NCBI GenBank assembly: GCA_005881295.1
Contig: VBHS01000254.1
Span: 1-15,290 of the forward strand
DNA: 15,290 nt
Reading direction: 5' to 3'
Source: Chloroflexota bacterium
GTDB taxonomy: Bacteria > Chloroflexota > Ktedonobacteria > Ktedonobacterales > Ktedonobacteraceae
Shown piece after piece: positions 1-6,633 of this stretch. Position 1 is the stretch's first letter. Every line of letters begins with the position of its first letter. The notes beneath the pieces were generated by a model. It searched no databases. It was given only the letters and a program-made list of their open reading frames with translations, and was not told where the DNA came from. Made by a program: the position numbers and the translations under genes.

Positions 1-554
1 TGTTCTTCGGCATAAATGGCCCCTCTCAAGTTGGCTTCGTCCAGGATAGCCCCACTTAGATTAGCATCGCTTAGATCTGCATATGCGAGGTTGGCTCTGT
101 AGAGGAAAGATCCATTCAGACAAGCCCCGCTGAGGTTGGCCTCGCTCAGGTCTGTCCCGTTAAGGTCGGCAAACATGAGGTCAGCACTGTAGAGGTCCAC
201 TTTGCTCAGGTTGGCTCCCTTCAGGCTGGCTCCCCTCAGGTTCGCTCGAATGAGTTCGCTCCTGACGAGAAATGCCAGACTGAGGTCGGCCTTGCTCAGG
301 TTAGTTTGATTCAGGTTAGCCCGGTAGAGGATTGCGCCGCTGAGGTTGGCCTCGCGCAGGTCAGACTCGCTCAGGTCAATCCTGGATAGACTCGCTCGGT
401 TGAGATCTGCCCTGCTGAGGTTTGCACGGTTAAGATTTGCCTTAATAAGGATTAGGCCGCTGAGGTCTGGTAGTATATCCGGGTGCTCTTTTCTCCACAG
501 ATTCCAGAGCGAGACACCATGATTAAGAATAGAGTAGTGCTGCTGGTTTGCCAT
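1..554 (-). CDS. Pentapeptide-repeat protein, N-terminal part (C-terminus outside window)
   Basis: An open frame starts at ATG 554-552 and stays open to the window edge, giving 184 codons. After a non-repeat head of about 28 residues (begins MANQQHYSILNHG, then a Trp-rich WNLW stretch), the rest is an unbroken run of five-residue units of the A(D/N)Lxx type, such as LSRADL, LREANL, LYRANL, about 31 units in view. The family folds as a right-handed quadrilateral beta helix; members include DNA-mimic gyrase protectors and many proteins of unknown role, so no function is assigned. There is no signal peptide or membrane segment in view, so it is probably cytoplasmic. A purine-rich GGAAGGAAA lies about 10 nt before the ATG and supports this start. 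The gene is divergent from the DUF2690 gene at 1040. The family call is firm; the function is open. Confidence 0.92.
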   Translation of the reverse strand, partial: MANQQHYSILNHGVSLWNLWRKEHPDILPDLSGLILIKANLNRANLSRADLNRASLSRIDLSESDLREANLSGAILYRANLNQTNLSKADLSLAFLVRSELIRANLRGASLKGANLSKVDLYSADLMFADLNGTDLSEANLSGACLNGSFLYRANLAYADLSDANLSGAILDEANLRGAIYAEE

Positions 555-645
555 GCCTATGTATTTCCTTCCCTATTAGTTGAGCCCTGGTCATAAATTA
601 GGAGATCCTCATAAGAGTCTTTCCCGGTGGGTTTTGCCTCTATCA

Positions 646-671
646 GTGTGATTGTCACACCCTATAAGGGT
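646..671. promoter_or_regulatory. Two abutting short palindromes (possible operator)
   Basis: GTGTGATTGTCACAC (646-660) is a perfect 6-3-6 inverted repeat. It overlaps by two bases ACCCTATAAGGGT (659-671), a perfect 5-3-5 inverted repeat. They lie about 90-120 nt upstream of the pentapeptide-repeat start, a position that suits an operator. The first resembles half-sites of CRP-type regulators, but its central spacer is 3 nt instead of 6. The palindromes are directly visible; regulatory use is inferred. Confidence 0.3.
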
Positions 672-962
672 AACAGGCAAACCTATAGTACCCCAAGAAT
701 CGTTACTTGTCACGTCTGTTCATAAAAAAGACTATTCCCCATTTTTCTAAAATGAGCATATCAATCGATATCCTAAACTTTCACATGCCTGGCTCATGAC
801 ACATCTTCCATAGATAGAGAACTCATATACAATAACAATTAGCGTCATTGTCTTTCTAATAGAGCAATGATGCAGCGTTCTTCGGTATTCGTCACGTAGT
901 CAGCAAAGCGAATAGTTTTGCAACGGAGGCATCGAGAGGGCCAAAACGACCACCATGAAACT

Positions 963-991
963 TTGAGAAAGAGGGCCGTTAAACGTATAAT
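963..991 (+). promoter_or_regulatory. Sigma-A type promoter of the DUF2690 gene
   Basis: A -35 box TTGAGA (963-968), a 17-nt spacer and a perfect -10 box TATAAT (986-991) are present. Transcription would start near 998, leaving a leader of about 40 nt that contains the AGGAGGAGG ribosome site (1023-1031) before the ATG at 1040. This is the clearest promoter in the window. Confidence 0.75.
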
Positions 992-1039
992 TAGTTCATG
1001 ACCATCTGTTGAACCGCACATTAGGAGGAGGAAAAATCC

Positions 1040-1495
1040 ATGAAACGGATGCGACTGGTCCTTTTCTCAATGGCCCTTCTAGTCACCCTGTTTGGGCTGA
1101 CGGCAATTGTAGCTTACGCGCAAGTGACTACACATACACAAGCGGTTCAGAATAGCCACGTTCAAGTCACTTGCTCAGGCAATGGATGCAACGGTCTCAA
1201 TCCTCAAACGGCTGGATGCGCGGCAACTGCCTATACGGTGCTAACCGCTGTTTTCAGTGACGCATTCGTACAACTGCGCTATTCGCGCGCGTGCCAAACC
1301 AACTGGGGCCGCGTGATAAGCCGAGCAGGAGCAAACTTTCTCTCAATCAGGATACAGCGGATTGATGGCCTCATCTACACATTTGGAGGTGGCACCTTCA
1401 CCATCGCGTGGTCTGCGATGGTGTTTGCCCCAGTGATGAAGGCGCGGGCATGTGGTGGCTTCCAGGTTATCCAAGGCTGTACAGCATACATATAG
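1040..1495 (+). CDS. Small secreted DUF2690-family protein
   Basis: A 151-residue protein. Residues 1-27 form a classical signal peptide: KRMR basic start, hydrophobic core, and an AYA-Q cleavage site after residue 27. The mature part has the DUF2690 pattern: C45-GNG-C50 with NGLNPQTAGC ending at C60, then VQLRYSRAC (C85) followed by TNWGR. C138 and C147 bring the total to six cysteines, which suggests three disulfides in an extracellular protein. The family is common in actinobacteria and its biochemical role is unknown. The start is fixed by AGGAGGAGG 9 nt upstream and by a near-consensus promoter; an intrinsic terminator follows the stop, so it looks like a single-gene transcript. The family is assigned from the cysteine and LRYS patterns. 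It converges on the exported protein at 1611-3059. Confidence 0.85.
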   Translation: MKRMRLVLFSMALLVTLFGLTAIVAYAQVTTHTQAVQNSHVQVTCSGNGCNGLNPQTAGCAATAYTVLTAVFSDAFVQLRYSRACQTNWGRVISRAGANFLSIRIQRIDGLIYTFGGGTFTIAWSAMVFAPVMKARACGGFQVIQGCTAYI

Positions 1496-1505
1496 AAATG
1501 TCTGA

Positions 1506-1554
1506 CGAGCCTGGGAGGAGCGCAGAAACACAGTCTTCCTCCCAACCTCGTTTT
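1506..1554 (+). terminator. Intrinsic terminator after the DUF2690 gene
   Basis: CGAG (1506-1509) pairs with CTCG (1547-1550), and TGGGAGGA (1512-1519) pairs with TCCTCCCA (1537-1544), with a 2x2 internal loop between the two stems and a 17-nt apical loop. TTTTC follows at once (1551-1555). It begins 10 nt after the stop codon of the DUF2690 gene. It also lies in the short gap to the convergent gene and could slow readthrough from both sides. Confidence 0.6.
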
Positions 1555-1610
1555 CATGCTCCGATTATAGACTTCGTATCCTTTCTTTTCATGCTGTACA
1601 AATGCGTCAG

Positions 1611-3059
1611 TTACCTGGACCCAGTCGGCGTAGCAGTTGGACTTGTAGGCGGTACGGACTGTGTAGTAGTCGCTCCAGTCGTTGGCGTGGGTGTTACACC
1701 AATCCCTGTCGTTGGGGCCACCGTTGGACTCGTAGTTGGCGCCGTCGGCCTGGCAGCCGCGGCAGTGTTGATAATTGCACTGATAGCTACTCCATTAGCA
1801 TCTGTTGTTACCGTTATTGGGTCGGGCTTATTCAGCAAGCCTACACAGTTCAGCCCATTTGCTCCGTAACTGGCAACAAAACGTTGCGCGAGAAAGGTAA
1901 AGAGTGAATTGGCGACTGCGGGATCCGGCGAGGGCCGTCCCTGTGTGAGTTGCATATCAAGCTGTATACGTGCTGGCCCAATCGCGAGAAGGTGCCTGCA
2001 ATAGGTTGTCGTGCTGGCAGCTACTAATGTTGACACAGGGGACTGATCGACACCCCTGCGATAGGCATTGAGTTTGTTGATATCGGGCTGATTGTTGGTA
2101 ATTACCATAGGATCATTCGCTGGCACACGTGCGACAGGAGGGGCCTGTAGCCTGGCAGCCTGAAGTTCGTTGAGCGGCAGCGCGGGCAACATATGGCCGG
2201 GATTAGCCAGATCAGGAGCCATCCAGGGTGTGCAGCCTAGCGCGCCATCCATGGCCACCGCCAGGAGACGATTATCGCTACCATTTACTTGCGTCTGCGT
2301 ATTCTGCAAGGCAGTCATATTGGCGGTAGTCACCTGAGCTGTCTGTCCATTGGCAGTAACAAGGTAGGAGGTCACGACGTTATCGCTTTGATCCATGTCC
2401 ACTACGCCAAAATCACGAACCGAAGGACAGACCTTTCCATCATTCGCCATGCCAAGTGGAGGAGCGTTCAGTAAACCTGCTCGCATGGCATTGTTGGCCG
2501 CTCTGAAGAAGGCCGGGGCATTACAGTAGGCGAACTGCCCAAATATGGAGCCATTGACCCCATTGACACATCTGCCCTGTTCCAGGCTGCCATTGGAACC
2601 TTGCAGAGTAAGATTGTTTCCATTGAACCCGAACCAGAGTGCGACGACACCATTGGCTGGGAGTTGTGCCACGGCAGGAGTTGCCGCGGGCTGGGTTCCC
2701 TGGTCAATGACGAGCGGATTGTAAATGGAGATTTGGCCAGTTGCCGGGTCGATCACTGCCCCCTGAACAAAGGCTGCCTGCACCTTGTTCGACTCATTGC
2801 ATGCTCCATTCGCCGGATCAGTTGCGACGAGTTGATAGGGTGTGGCTAACCCCTGAGCCGAAAGGGGGTTGGAAGGCACAATTAAAGTACAATCGCCATT
2901 GACCGCCGCGGCGCGTGAACCCAGGCGCGGCAGAATGAACACTATCGAGACGATAAGCGTCAGTACAACTGGCACGCTCAAACCAATCAGCATGAATGGT
3001 GAAAAACGTTTACGTCGTACTCTTGATGAGACGACCTTGCGCCTGTATCGCTGCTGCAT
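1611..3059 (-). CDS. Exported, membrane-anchored protein of unknown function with Pro/Thr-rich tail
   Basis: A 482-residue protein that I do not recognise. An Arg/Lys-rich head (residues 1-19) precedes one hydrophobic segment (about 20-45), giving an N-in anchor or uncleaved signal; no lipobox is seen. The external part carries eight cysteines, an even number that fits disulfides outside the cell, and is rich in Asn, Ala and Gln. From about residue 433 to the end the chain is almost only Pro, Thr, Ala, Ser and Gly (PTAPTTSPTVAPTT and similar), like a cell-wall-spanning or O-glycosylated linker, yet no domain follows it. AGGAGGAGGAAA sits just upstream of the ATG at 3059 and supports the start. 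The gene converges with the DUF2690 gene; both products are exported and cysteine-rich, but a shared role is only a guess. Confidence 0.8.
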   Translation of the reverse strand: MQQRYRRKVVSSRVRRKRFSPFMLIGLSVPVVLTLIVSIVFILPRLGSRAAAVNGDCTLIVPSNPLSAQGLATPYQLVATDPANGACNESNKVQAAFVQGAVIDPATGQISIYNPLVIDQGTQPAATPAVAQLPANGVVALWFGFNGNNLTLQGSNGSLEQGRCVNGVNGSIFGQFAYCNAPAFFRAANNAMRAGLLNAPPLGMANDGKVCPSVRDFGVVDMDQSDNVVTSYLVTANGQTAQVTTANMTALQNTQTQVNGSDNRLLAVAMDGALGCTPWMAPDLANPGHMLPALPLNELQAARLQAPPVARVPANDPMVITNNQPDINKLNAYRRGVDQSPVSTLVAASTTTYCRHLLAIGPARIQLDMQLTQGRPSPDPAVANSLFTFLAQRFVASYGANGLNCVGLLNKPDPITVTTDANGVAISAIINTAAAARPTAPTTSPTVAPTTGIGVTPTPTTGATTTQSVPPTSPTATPTGSR

Positions 3060-3589
3060 AGAAATTTCCTCCTCCTTTCAGGTAGGGCACCGAGCGAACT
3101 AGCGTATACTCAGCACCTGTATCAAACCCGTTACTTACCCCTTATTGATACAGGTGCGAACGTACGGAAAACTCTTTTTGATTCATGTGATCTCTTTCCT
3201 GTACGCTAGCTAACCTATCATCTGCTCATCCGTAATTCATGATGTCTATGCTTCATTTGAAAAGCTGGAGCAGGTAATTACTCTGTTGCGCTATGAAACA
3301 TTCTGAATTATTTCGAGCATAGATGACACATAGAGAATATTACTTCATCGGAGGAGAGGGCCTTCCATTGGTATATGATTTTCTGGCAGAAAAGTACCTA
3401 TCGAGCATTGAGAAACCTTAACCTTCTCCTTTGCAACTATGACGAAATGTTCCTAATTTGGAGAAAGCGTGTAACATTTGCGCATGTTTTTCGTAAAGGA
3501 GAGTTCGCAGGTTCATCATTGTGCTCGCTGCTTCGCGCATCCGTTCGCAAAGACCATATCCGAAAGGGAAAAGCGGTTTGATTTTCTTT
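3060..3589. other. Gene-free region (530 nt)
   Basis: It lies between the start of the exported protein gene and the end of the SDR gene. Short open frames exist but lack ribosome sites and recognisable proteins. The only clear structures are the inverted repeat at 3113-3157 and a weaker one, CGTACGGAAA (3161-3170) with TTTCCTGTACG (3195-3205), which pairs with a one-base bulge. The promoter of the exported-protein gene should lie here, but I could not place it with confidence. Confidence 0.6.
3113..3157. repeat. 13-bp perfect inverted repeat upstream of the exported-protein gene
   Basis: GCACCTGTATCAA (3113-3125) is repeated inverted as TTGATACAGGTGC (3145-3157) around a 19-nt centre. It ends about 54 nt from the start codon of the minus-strand gene at 3059, so it falls in its promoter or leader. 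There is no T-run after either arm, which speaks against an intrinsic terminator. It could be a paired operator, or a leader hairpin. Confidence 0.55.
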
Positions 3590-4360
3590 CTAATGCGCGG
3601 TCCACCCACAATCAATCATCTGTGCACTGCCAGTTATGCCACTGGCAGCATCGGAACAGAGATAGGTGACCAGGTGCGCGACCTCCTCAGGCTCCAGCAG
3701 GCGATGAATAGGCGCTTCAGCCACCATGATCTTCTCCACTACCTCGGACTCGGGGATACCATGAACCCGGGCCTGATCAGCAATTTGCTTTTCGACAAGC
3801 GCGGTTCGTACATAGGATGGGCAAATTGCGTTGCAGGTGACGCCATGTTCTGCGGCTTCCAGAGCCGTCACGCGCGTGAGACCCAGCAGACCATGCTTGG
3901 CTGTGACGTACGCGGACTTATACGCCGACGCGCGCAAGGCATGTACCGATGCAATATTGATCACTCGTCCCCACCCTCGCTCGTACATACCTGGTAGAAC
4001 AGCTTTAGTTAATAGAAAGGGGGCCGTCAACATGATCTCGAGAATCTGCCGCCATTTTGCCTCCGGAAACTCCGTGATGGGCGCAACATACTGGATTCCT
4101 GCATTGTTCACCAGGATGTCTATCTGCCCCTCCGCCGCGATGGTCTGGGTCACTAGCTGCTGAAGATCCTCTCCATTCGTCATATCCGCCTTCTGGAAAC
4201 GCGCTCCAGGCAACTCTGCTGTGACGGCCTGTCCCTGCTCGACGTCGATATCAGAGCATGTCACGCGCATCCCTTGCTGTGCAAAATCACGAGCAATGGC
4301 CAATCCAATACCAGAGGCGGCACCTGTCACCAGGGCAACCTTGCCTTCCAAACTTGTCAT
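3590..4360 (-). CDS. SDR-family 3-hydroxybutyrate dehydrogenase-like oxidoreductase
   Basis: A 256-residue short-chain dehydrogenase/reductase, the usual length. The NAD(P)-binding motif is TGAASGIG (residues 12-19), NNAG is at 85-88, catalytic Ser is S138, and YxxxK is Y151/K155. The stretches INIASVHALRASAYKSAYV and CPSYVRTALVEKQI, together with a C-terminal GWTAH, match D-3-hydroxybutyrate dehydrogenases (EC 1.1.1.30), which interconvert 3-hydroxybutyrate and acetoacetate with NAD in ketone-body or PHB use. The ATG at 4360 is chosen because AAAGGAGC lies 8 nt upstream; an in-frame extension to 4414 would add 18 residues with no family support. The position of the fourth SDR catalytic residue (usually Asn) carries Met110, and the usual GG before WTA is CG (C251). 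It is the last of three same-strand genes. The exact substrate is inferred. Confidence 0.85.
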   Translation of the reverse strand: MTSLEGKVALVTGAASGIGLAIARDFAQQGMRVTCSDIDVEQGQAVTAELPGARFQKADMTNGEDLQQLVTQTIAAEGQIDILVNNAGIQYVAPITEFPEAKWRQILEIMLTAPFLLTKAVLPGMYERGWGRVINIASVHALRASAYKSAYVTAKHGLLGLTRVTALEAAEHGVTCNAICPSYVRTALVEKQIADQARVHGIPESEVVEKIMVAEAPIHRLLEPEEVAHLVTYLCSDAASGITGSAQMIDCGWTAH

Positions 4361-4508
4361 ACAAACAGCTCCTTTCGCTTGTGTTGCTAGAATTTCGGAT
4401 TGAAATCTGACCACAGTGTATCACCAAATCGGGCTGAAAAGGGCTTCACCCCCGTCTATATTCGACAACTACTTCCCCGCTAAGCGCCAGACATGGACGC
4501 TGCTTCCA

Positions 4509-5162
4509 TTAGTGCTCGGTGCGCATCTGTAGCAAGAAGGAAGGCTGTAACCATCCGGGTTGAGGACTCCAGCTAACTGTGAGCACTCGTGGTTGATCCT
4601 CAGCTCCCAGTTCAACGATGCTCACGGAAGCATTATCGATTATCAGTGATCGTGCCCGCCTTGCTTCCAGACCTAGATAGTGAGCGATGAGTAATTTAAT
4701 GACATCGGCATGAGTGACAAATGCAGGATAGGCACCTGTTGATTCTTTTTTGAGCCACCGTTCCACCGCTGCCACTGCGCGTTGTTCTACCTGGGGAAAG
4801 GTCTCCACATCCTCTGGTGCCACCAGAGGATTTCGTAAAAAGGCTTTCCAAACCGAATCACTTTTGGAGAGTTCATCACGATCCTGCCCTGACCAGTGTC
4901 CCAACTCGATATCCATCAGATCGGGCTCAAGTTGAATGCTGAGGGAACGTCCCTCTACGAGGTACCTGGCGGTCTCGGTAGCACGGTCCGATGGGCTACT
5001 GATAATAGCGCTGAGAGGAAGAACCGATAATGCTTGTGCCAGGCGCTTTGCTTGTTCTTGCCCTGTGTCAGTCAGCTCAATGCCAGGGAACTGTCCTGGG
5101 AGCCGGTGCTCGACATTCCACGTCGTTTGCCCATGCCGGATAAAAAATAGCAAGCGTTTCAT
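4509..5162 (-). CDS. Histidine phosphatase family protein (phosphoglycerate-mutase-like)
   Basis: A 217-residue branch-1 histidine phosphatase. The RHG catalytic motif is at residues 9-11 (phospho-accepting H10), followed by QTTWN; R60 in SPSDRATETA is the second phosphate-binding Arg; D84/E86 precede GHWSG in the acid-donor region; the second catalytic His is H151 in VTHADV. Members act as broad phosphatases, alpha-ribazole phosphatases or cofactor-dependent mutases; nothing here picks one out. It is cytoplasmic, with no signal or membrane segment. The ATG at 5162 gives the typical family start MKRLLFFIRHG; a TTG four codons upstream (5174) is possible, since GGAG sits about 16 nt before it. 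It lies 63 nt downstream of the aminotransferase gene and 148 nt upstream of the SDR, so it may be cotranscribed with the former. Confidence 0.88.
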   Translation of the reverse strand: MKRLLFFIRHGQTTWNVEHRLPGQFPGIELTDTGQEQAKRLAQALSVLPLSAIISSPSDRATETARYLVEGRSLSIQLEPDLMDIELGHWSGQDRDELSKSDSVWKAFLRNPLVAPEDVETFPQVEQRAVAAVERWLKKESTGAYPAFVTHADVIKLLIAHYLGLEARRARSLIIDNASVSIVELGAEDQPRVLTVSWSPQPGWLQPSFLLQMRTEH

Positions 5163-5225
5163 TTTTTCCCACAAACTGAGAAGATCTTCTCTCCTTCAGC
5201 AAAACTATTTGGAACAGAACACCTA

Positions 5226-6398
5226 TTATTCCTCCACCATCCTTGCTCTCTGAATAACCTGCGCCAGCATGCGTATGCCCGTCTCGATATCACCAGGAGT
5301 TGCGCAGCTATAGGCAAGGCGCAGGTTGTGTTGGCCATCGGACGGATGCACGAAAAACCCTTCACCGGCAGCCAGCAATACCCCTTCCTGGAGTGCCATA
5401 CGCTTGACGTCTTGGGCAAAGACGGTCTCAGGCAAACTGAGCCAGATAAAAAAGCCGCCTGTGGGGTGCGTCCACCTTACATCACCAGGCATGTACTGGC
5501 TCAATGCTGATAGCGCTACATTGCGGCGCATTTTGTAGAGTGACCGCAAGTGCGAAATGTGCGCCTCCCAATAACCGCTCCGGCAGTACTCTGCAACGAT
5601 TTGTGCCGCGAAAGGATTTGCACCACCTCCCATTTGCGTCGTCCCGCAGTCGGCACAGCGCTGGATGGCATCTGCAGAACCGAGCAGCCACCCGAGCCGC
5701 AATCCGGGCGCGAGCGTTTTCGAGAAACTGCCAATACTTAACACCTGGTCGCCATGTGCCAGCGCATAGAAGCTGGCAGGCGCTGCGCCCTCAAAAGAGA
5801 GGTCGCGATAGACATCATCCTCCACAATCAGGAAGCCATAGTGGCCGGCCAGCCCGATAATTTCGCTGCGTCGCTCTTCGGGCAGCGTGCAGCCCGTCGG
5901 GTTGTGAAAGTTCGGGATGGTATAGAGGATACGGGGAAATTTGCCGCTAGAGTGCAGCAATGCTAGCTGTTTTTCTAATTCGCTTGGGATGAGGCCATCT
6001 TCGTCCGTTGGAATTGCATAAAGTTCGACCTGGTGATCCCGAAAAATGTGAATGGCGTCCACGTAGGTCGGTGCCTCAACTAGCACCACCTCTCCAGGTC
6101 TGGCGTACAGCCGTGTGAGCATATCTATGGCATGCGTCGCGCCAGCAACCAGCATCAGGTTAGCAGGTTGAACAGAGAGGCCCTGTTCTCGATTGATTTT
6201 TTCTACCAGGAAATTGATCAGGCTTTGCGTTCCCTGCTCTGGACCATACTGGAGCGCTGTATAGGCTTGAGGAGAGCTTATGACGCGTTGCATGGCGTTG
6301 CGCATTTCAGGCGTAAGGAGCGTCGCCGGGTCTGGATGACCAAGCAAAAGGGAAATCGTGTTCTGTGTCATTCCTTGAGGCAAATCATTTGCGGTCAT
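5226..6398 (-). CDS. PLP-dependent aminotransferase, class I/II (LysN/MocR-domain type)
   Basis: A 390-residue fold-type I PLP enzyme. Visible features are the AGATHAID cofactor-phosphate region (residues 85-92), NPTG with N166, D195 and Y197 in the EDDVY motif, the Schiff-base lysine K227 within SFSKTLAPGLRLGW, and R360 for the substrate carboxylate. The NFHNPTG and SFSKTLAPGLR wording fits the group containing 2-aminoadipate/aromatic transaminases and the catalytic half of MocR regulators. No DNA-binding wHTH domain precedes it: the chain starts directly at the enzyme domain, so it is an enzyme, not a MocR regulator. Substrates cannot be told from sequence. The start is ATG 6398, with a weak AAGAG site upstream. 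It is divergent from cydD and is the first gene of the minus-strand group. Confidence 0.88.
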   Translation of the reverse strand: MTANDLPQGMTQNTISLLLGHPDPATLLTPEMRNAMQRVISSPQAYTALQYGPEQGTQSLINFLVEKINREQGLSVQPANLMLVAGATHAIDMLTRLYARPGEVVLVEAPTYVDAIHIFRDHQVELYAIPTDEDGLIPSELEKQLALLHSSGKFPRILYTIPNFHNPTGCTLPEERRSEIIGLAGHYGFLIVEDDVYRDLSFEGAAPASFYALAHGDQVLSIGSFSKTLAPGLRLGWLLGSADAIQRCADCGTTQMGGGANPFAAQIVAEYCRSGYWEAHISHLRSLYKMRRNVALSALSQYMPGDVRWTHPTGGFFIWLSLPETVFAQDVKRMALQEGVLLAAGEGFFVHPSDGQHNLRLAYSCATPGDIETGIRMLAQVIQRARMVEE

Positions 6399-6462
6399 AA
6401 AGATGCTCTTTTCACTTTTTTTTACTACAAAACAAGCCCGGAGTGTTACTTCTCGTGTAGCA

Positions 6463-6492
6463 TTGAAATTTTTTCCTGATCTCCATCATAAT
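6463..6492 (+). promoter_or_regulatory. Candidate promoter of the cyd locus
   Basis: TTGAAA (6463-6468), an 18-nt spacer and CATAAT (6487-6492) form a sigma-A-like pair on the plus strand. The predicted leader to the cydD ATG (6634) is about 135 nt, long enough for leader control, though I see no clear structure in it. It overlaps the region of the opposing aminotransferase promoter. Confidence 0.4.
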
Positions 6493-6494
6493 AG

Positions 6495-6524
6495 AGTATA
6501 GTGAAGACAAAATGCTTGCGTCAG
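6495..6524 (-). promoter_or_regulatory. Candidate promoter of the aminotransferase gene
   Basis: On the minus strand, CTGACG (6524-6519) is followed after 18 nt by TATACT (6500-6495). The -10 box is good and the -35 box matches four of six bases. The transcript would lead into the aminotransferase ATG at 6398 after roughly 90 nt. With the plus-strand candidate at 6463-6492 it would form face-to-face, overlapping divergent promoters. Confidence 0.35.
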
Positions 6525-6633
6525 AAGTACTCAACATAGATATTTTAACAGGCACAGCAAGAAATGCATGGCTAAGGAACGCCTCTTTCCTCCCCATGCT
6601 TCAAAAGCAGGGATATTCAGAGGCGGAGGTTTG

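Larger units (their letters stand above)
555..1039. other. Intergenic region between divergent genes (485 nt)
   Basis: No credible coding frame is seen. It separates the pentapeptide-repeat gene (-) from the DUF2690 gene (+). It holds two abutting palindromes (646-671) on the pentapeptide side and a near-consensus promoter (963-991) on the DUF2690 side, both listed separately. I see no tRNA or other structured RNA. Confidence 0.7.

Noticed and set aside
1..480. Regular short spacing of near-identical words that could look like a repeat array or CRISPR
   Set aside because: The 15-nt period is the codon footprint of pentapeptide repeats in one open frame; there are no constant repeats with unique spacers.
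646..660. A CRP-binding site
   Set aside because: The half-sites are TGTGA/TCACA but are 3 nt apart instead of 6, so the helical spacing is wrong for CRP.
1408..1869. A plus-strand open frame of 153 codons with a Val/Gly/Ala-rich hydrophobic end
   Set aside because: It is the reverse complement of the Pro/Thr-rich tail of the minus-strand gene at 1611-3059, has no good ribosome site and overlaps the DUF2690 gene; the hydrophobicity is an effect of antisense reading.
3375..3997. Several short plus-strand frames over and beside the end of the SDR gene
   Set aside because: No ribosome site or recognisable product; those beyond 3590 are antisense to the clear SDR gene.
5226..6398. A MocR-type transcriptional regulator
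   Set aside because: Only the aminotransferase-like domain is present; there is no N-terminal winged helix in frame upstream.
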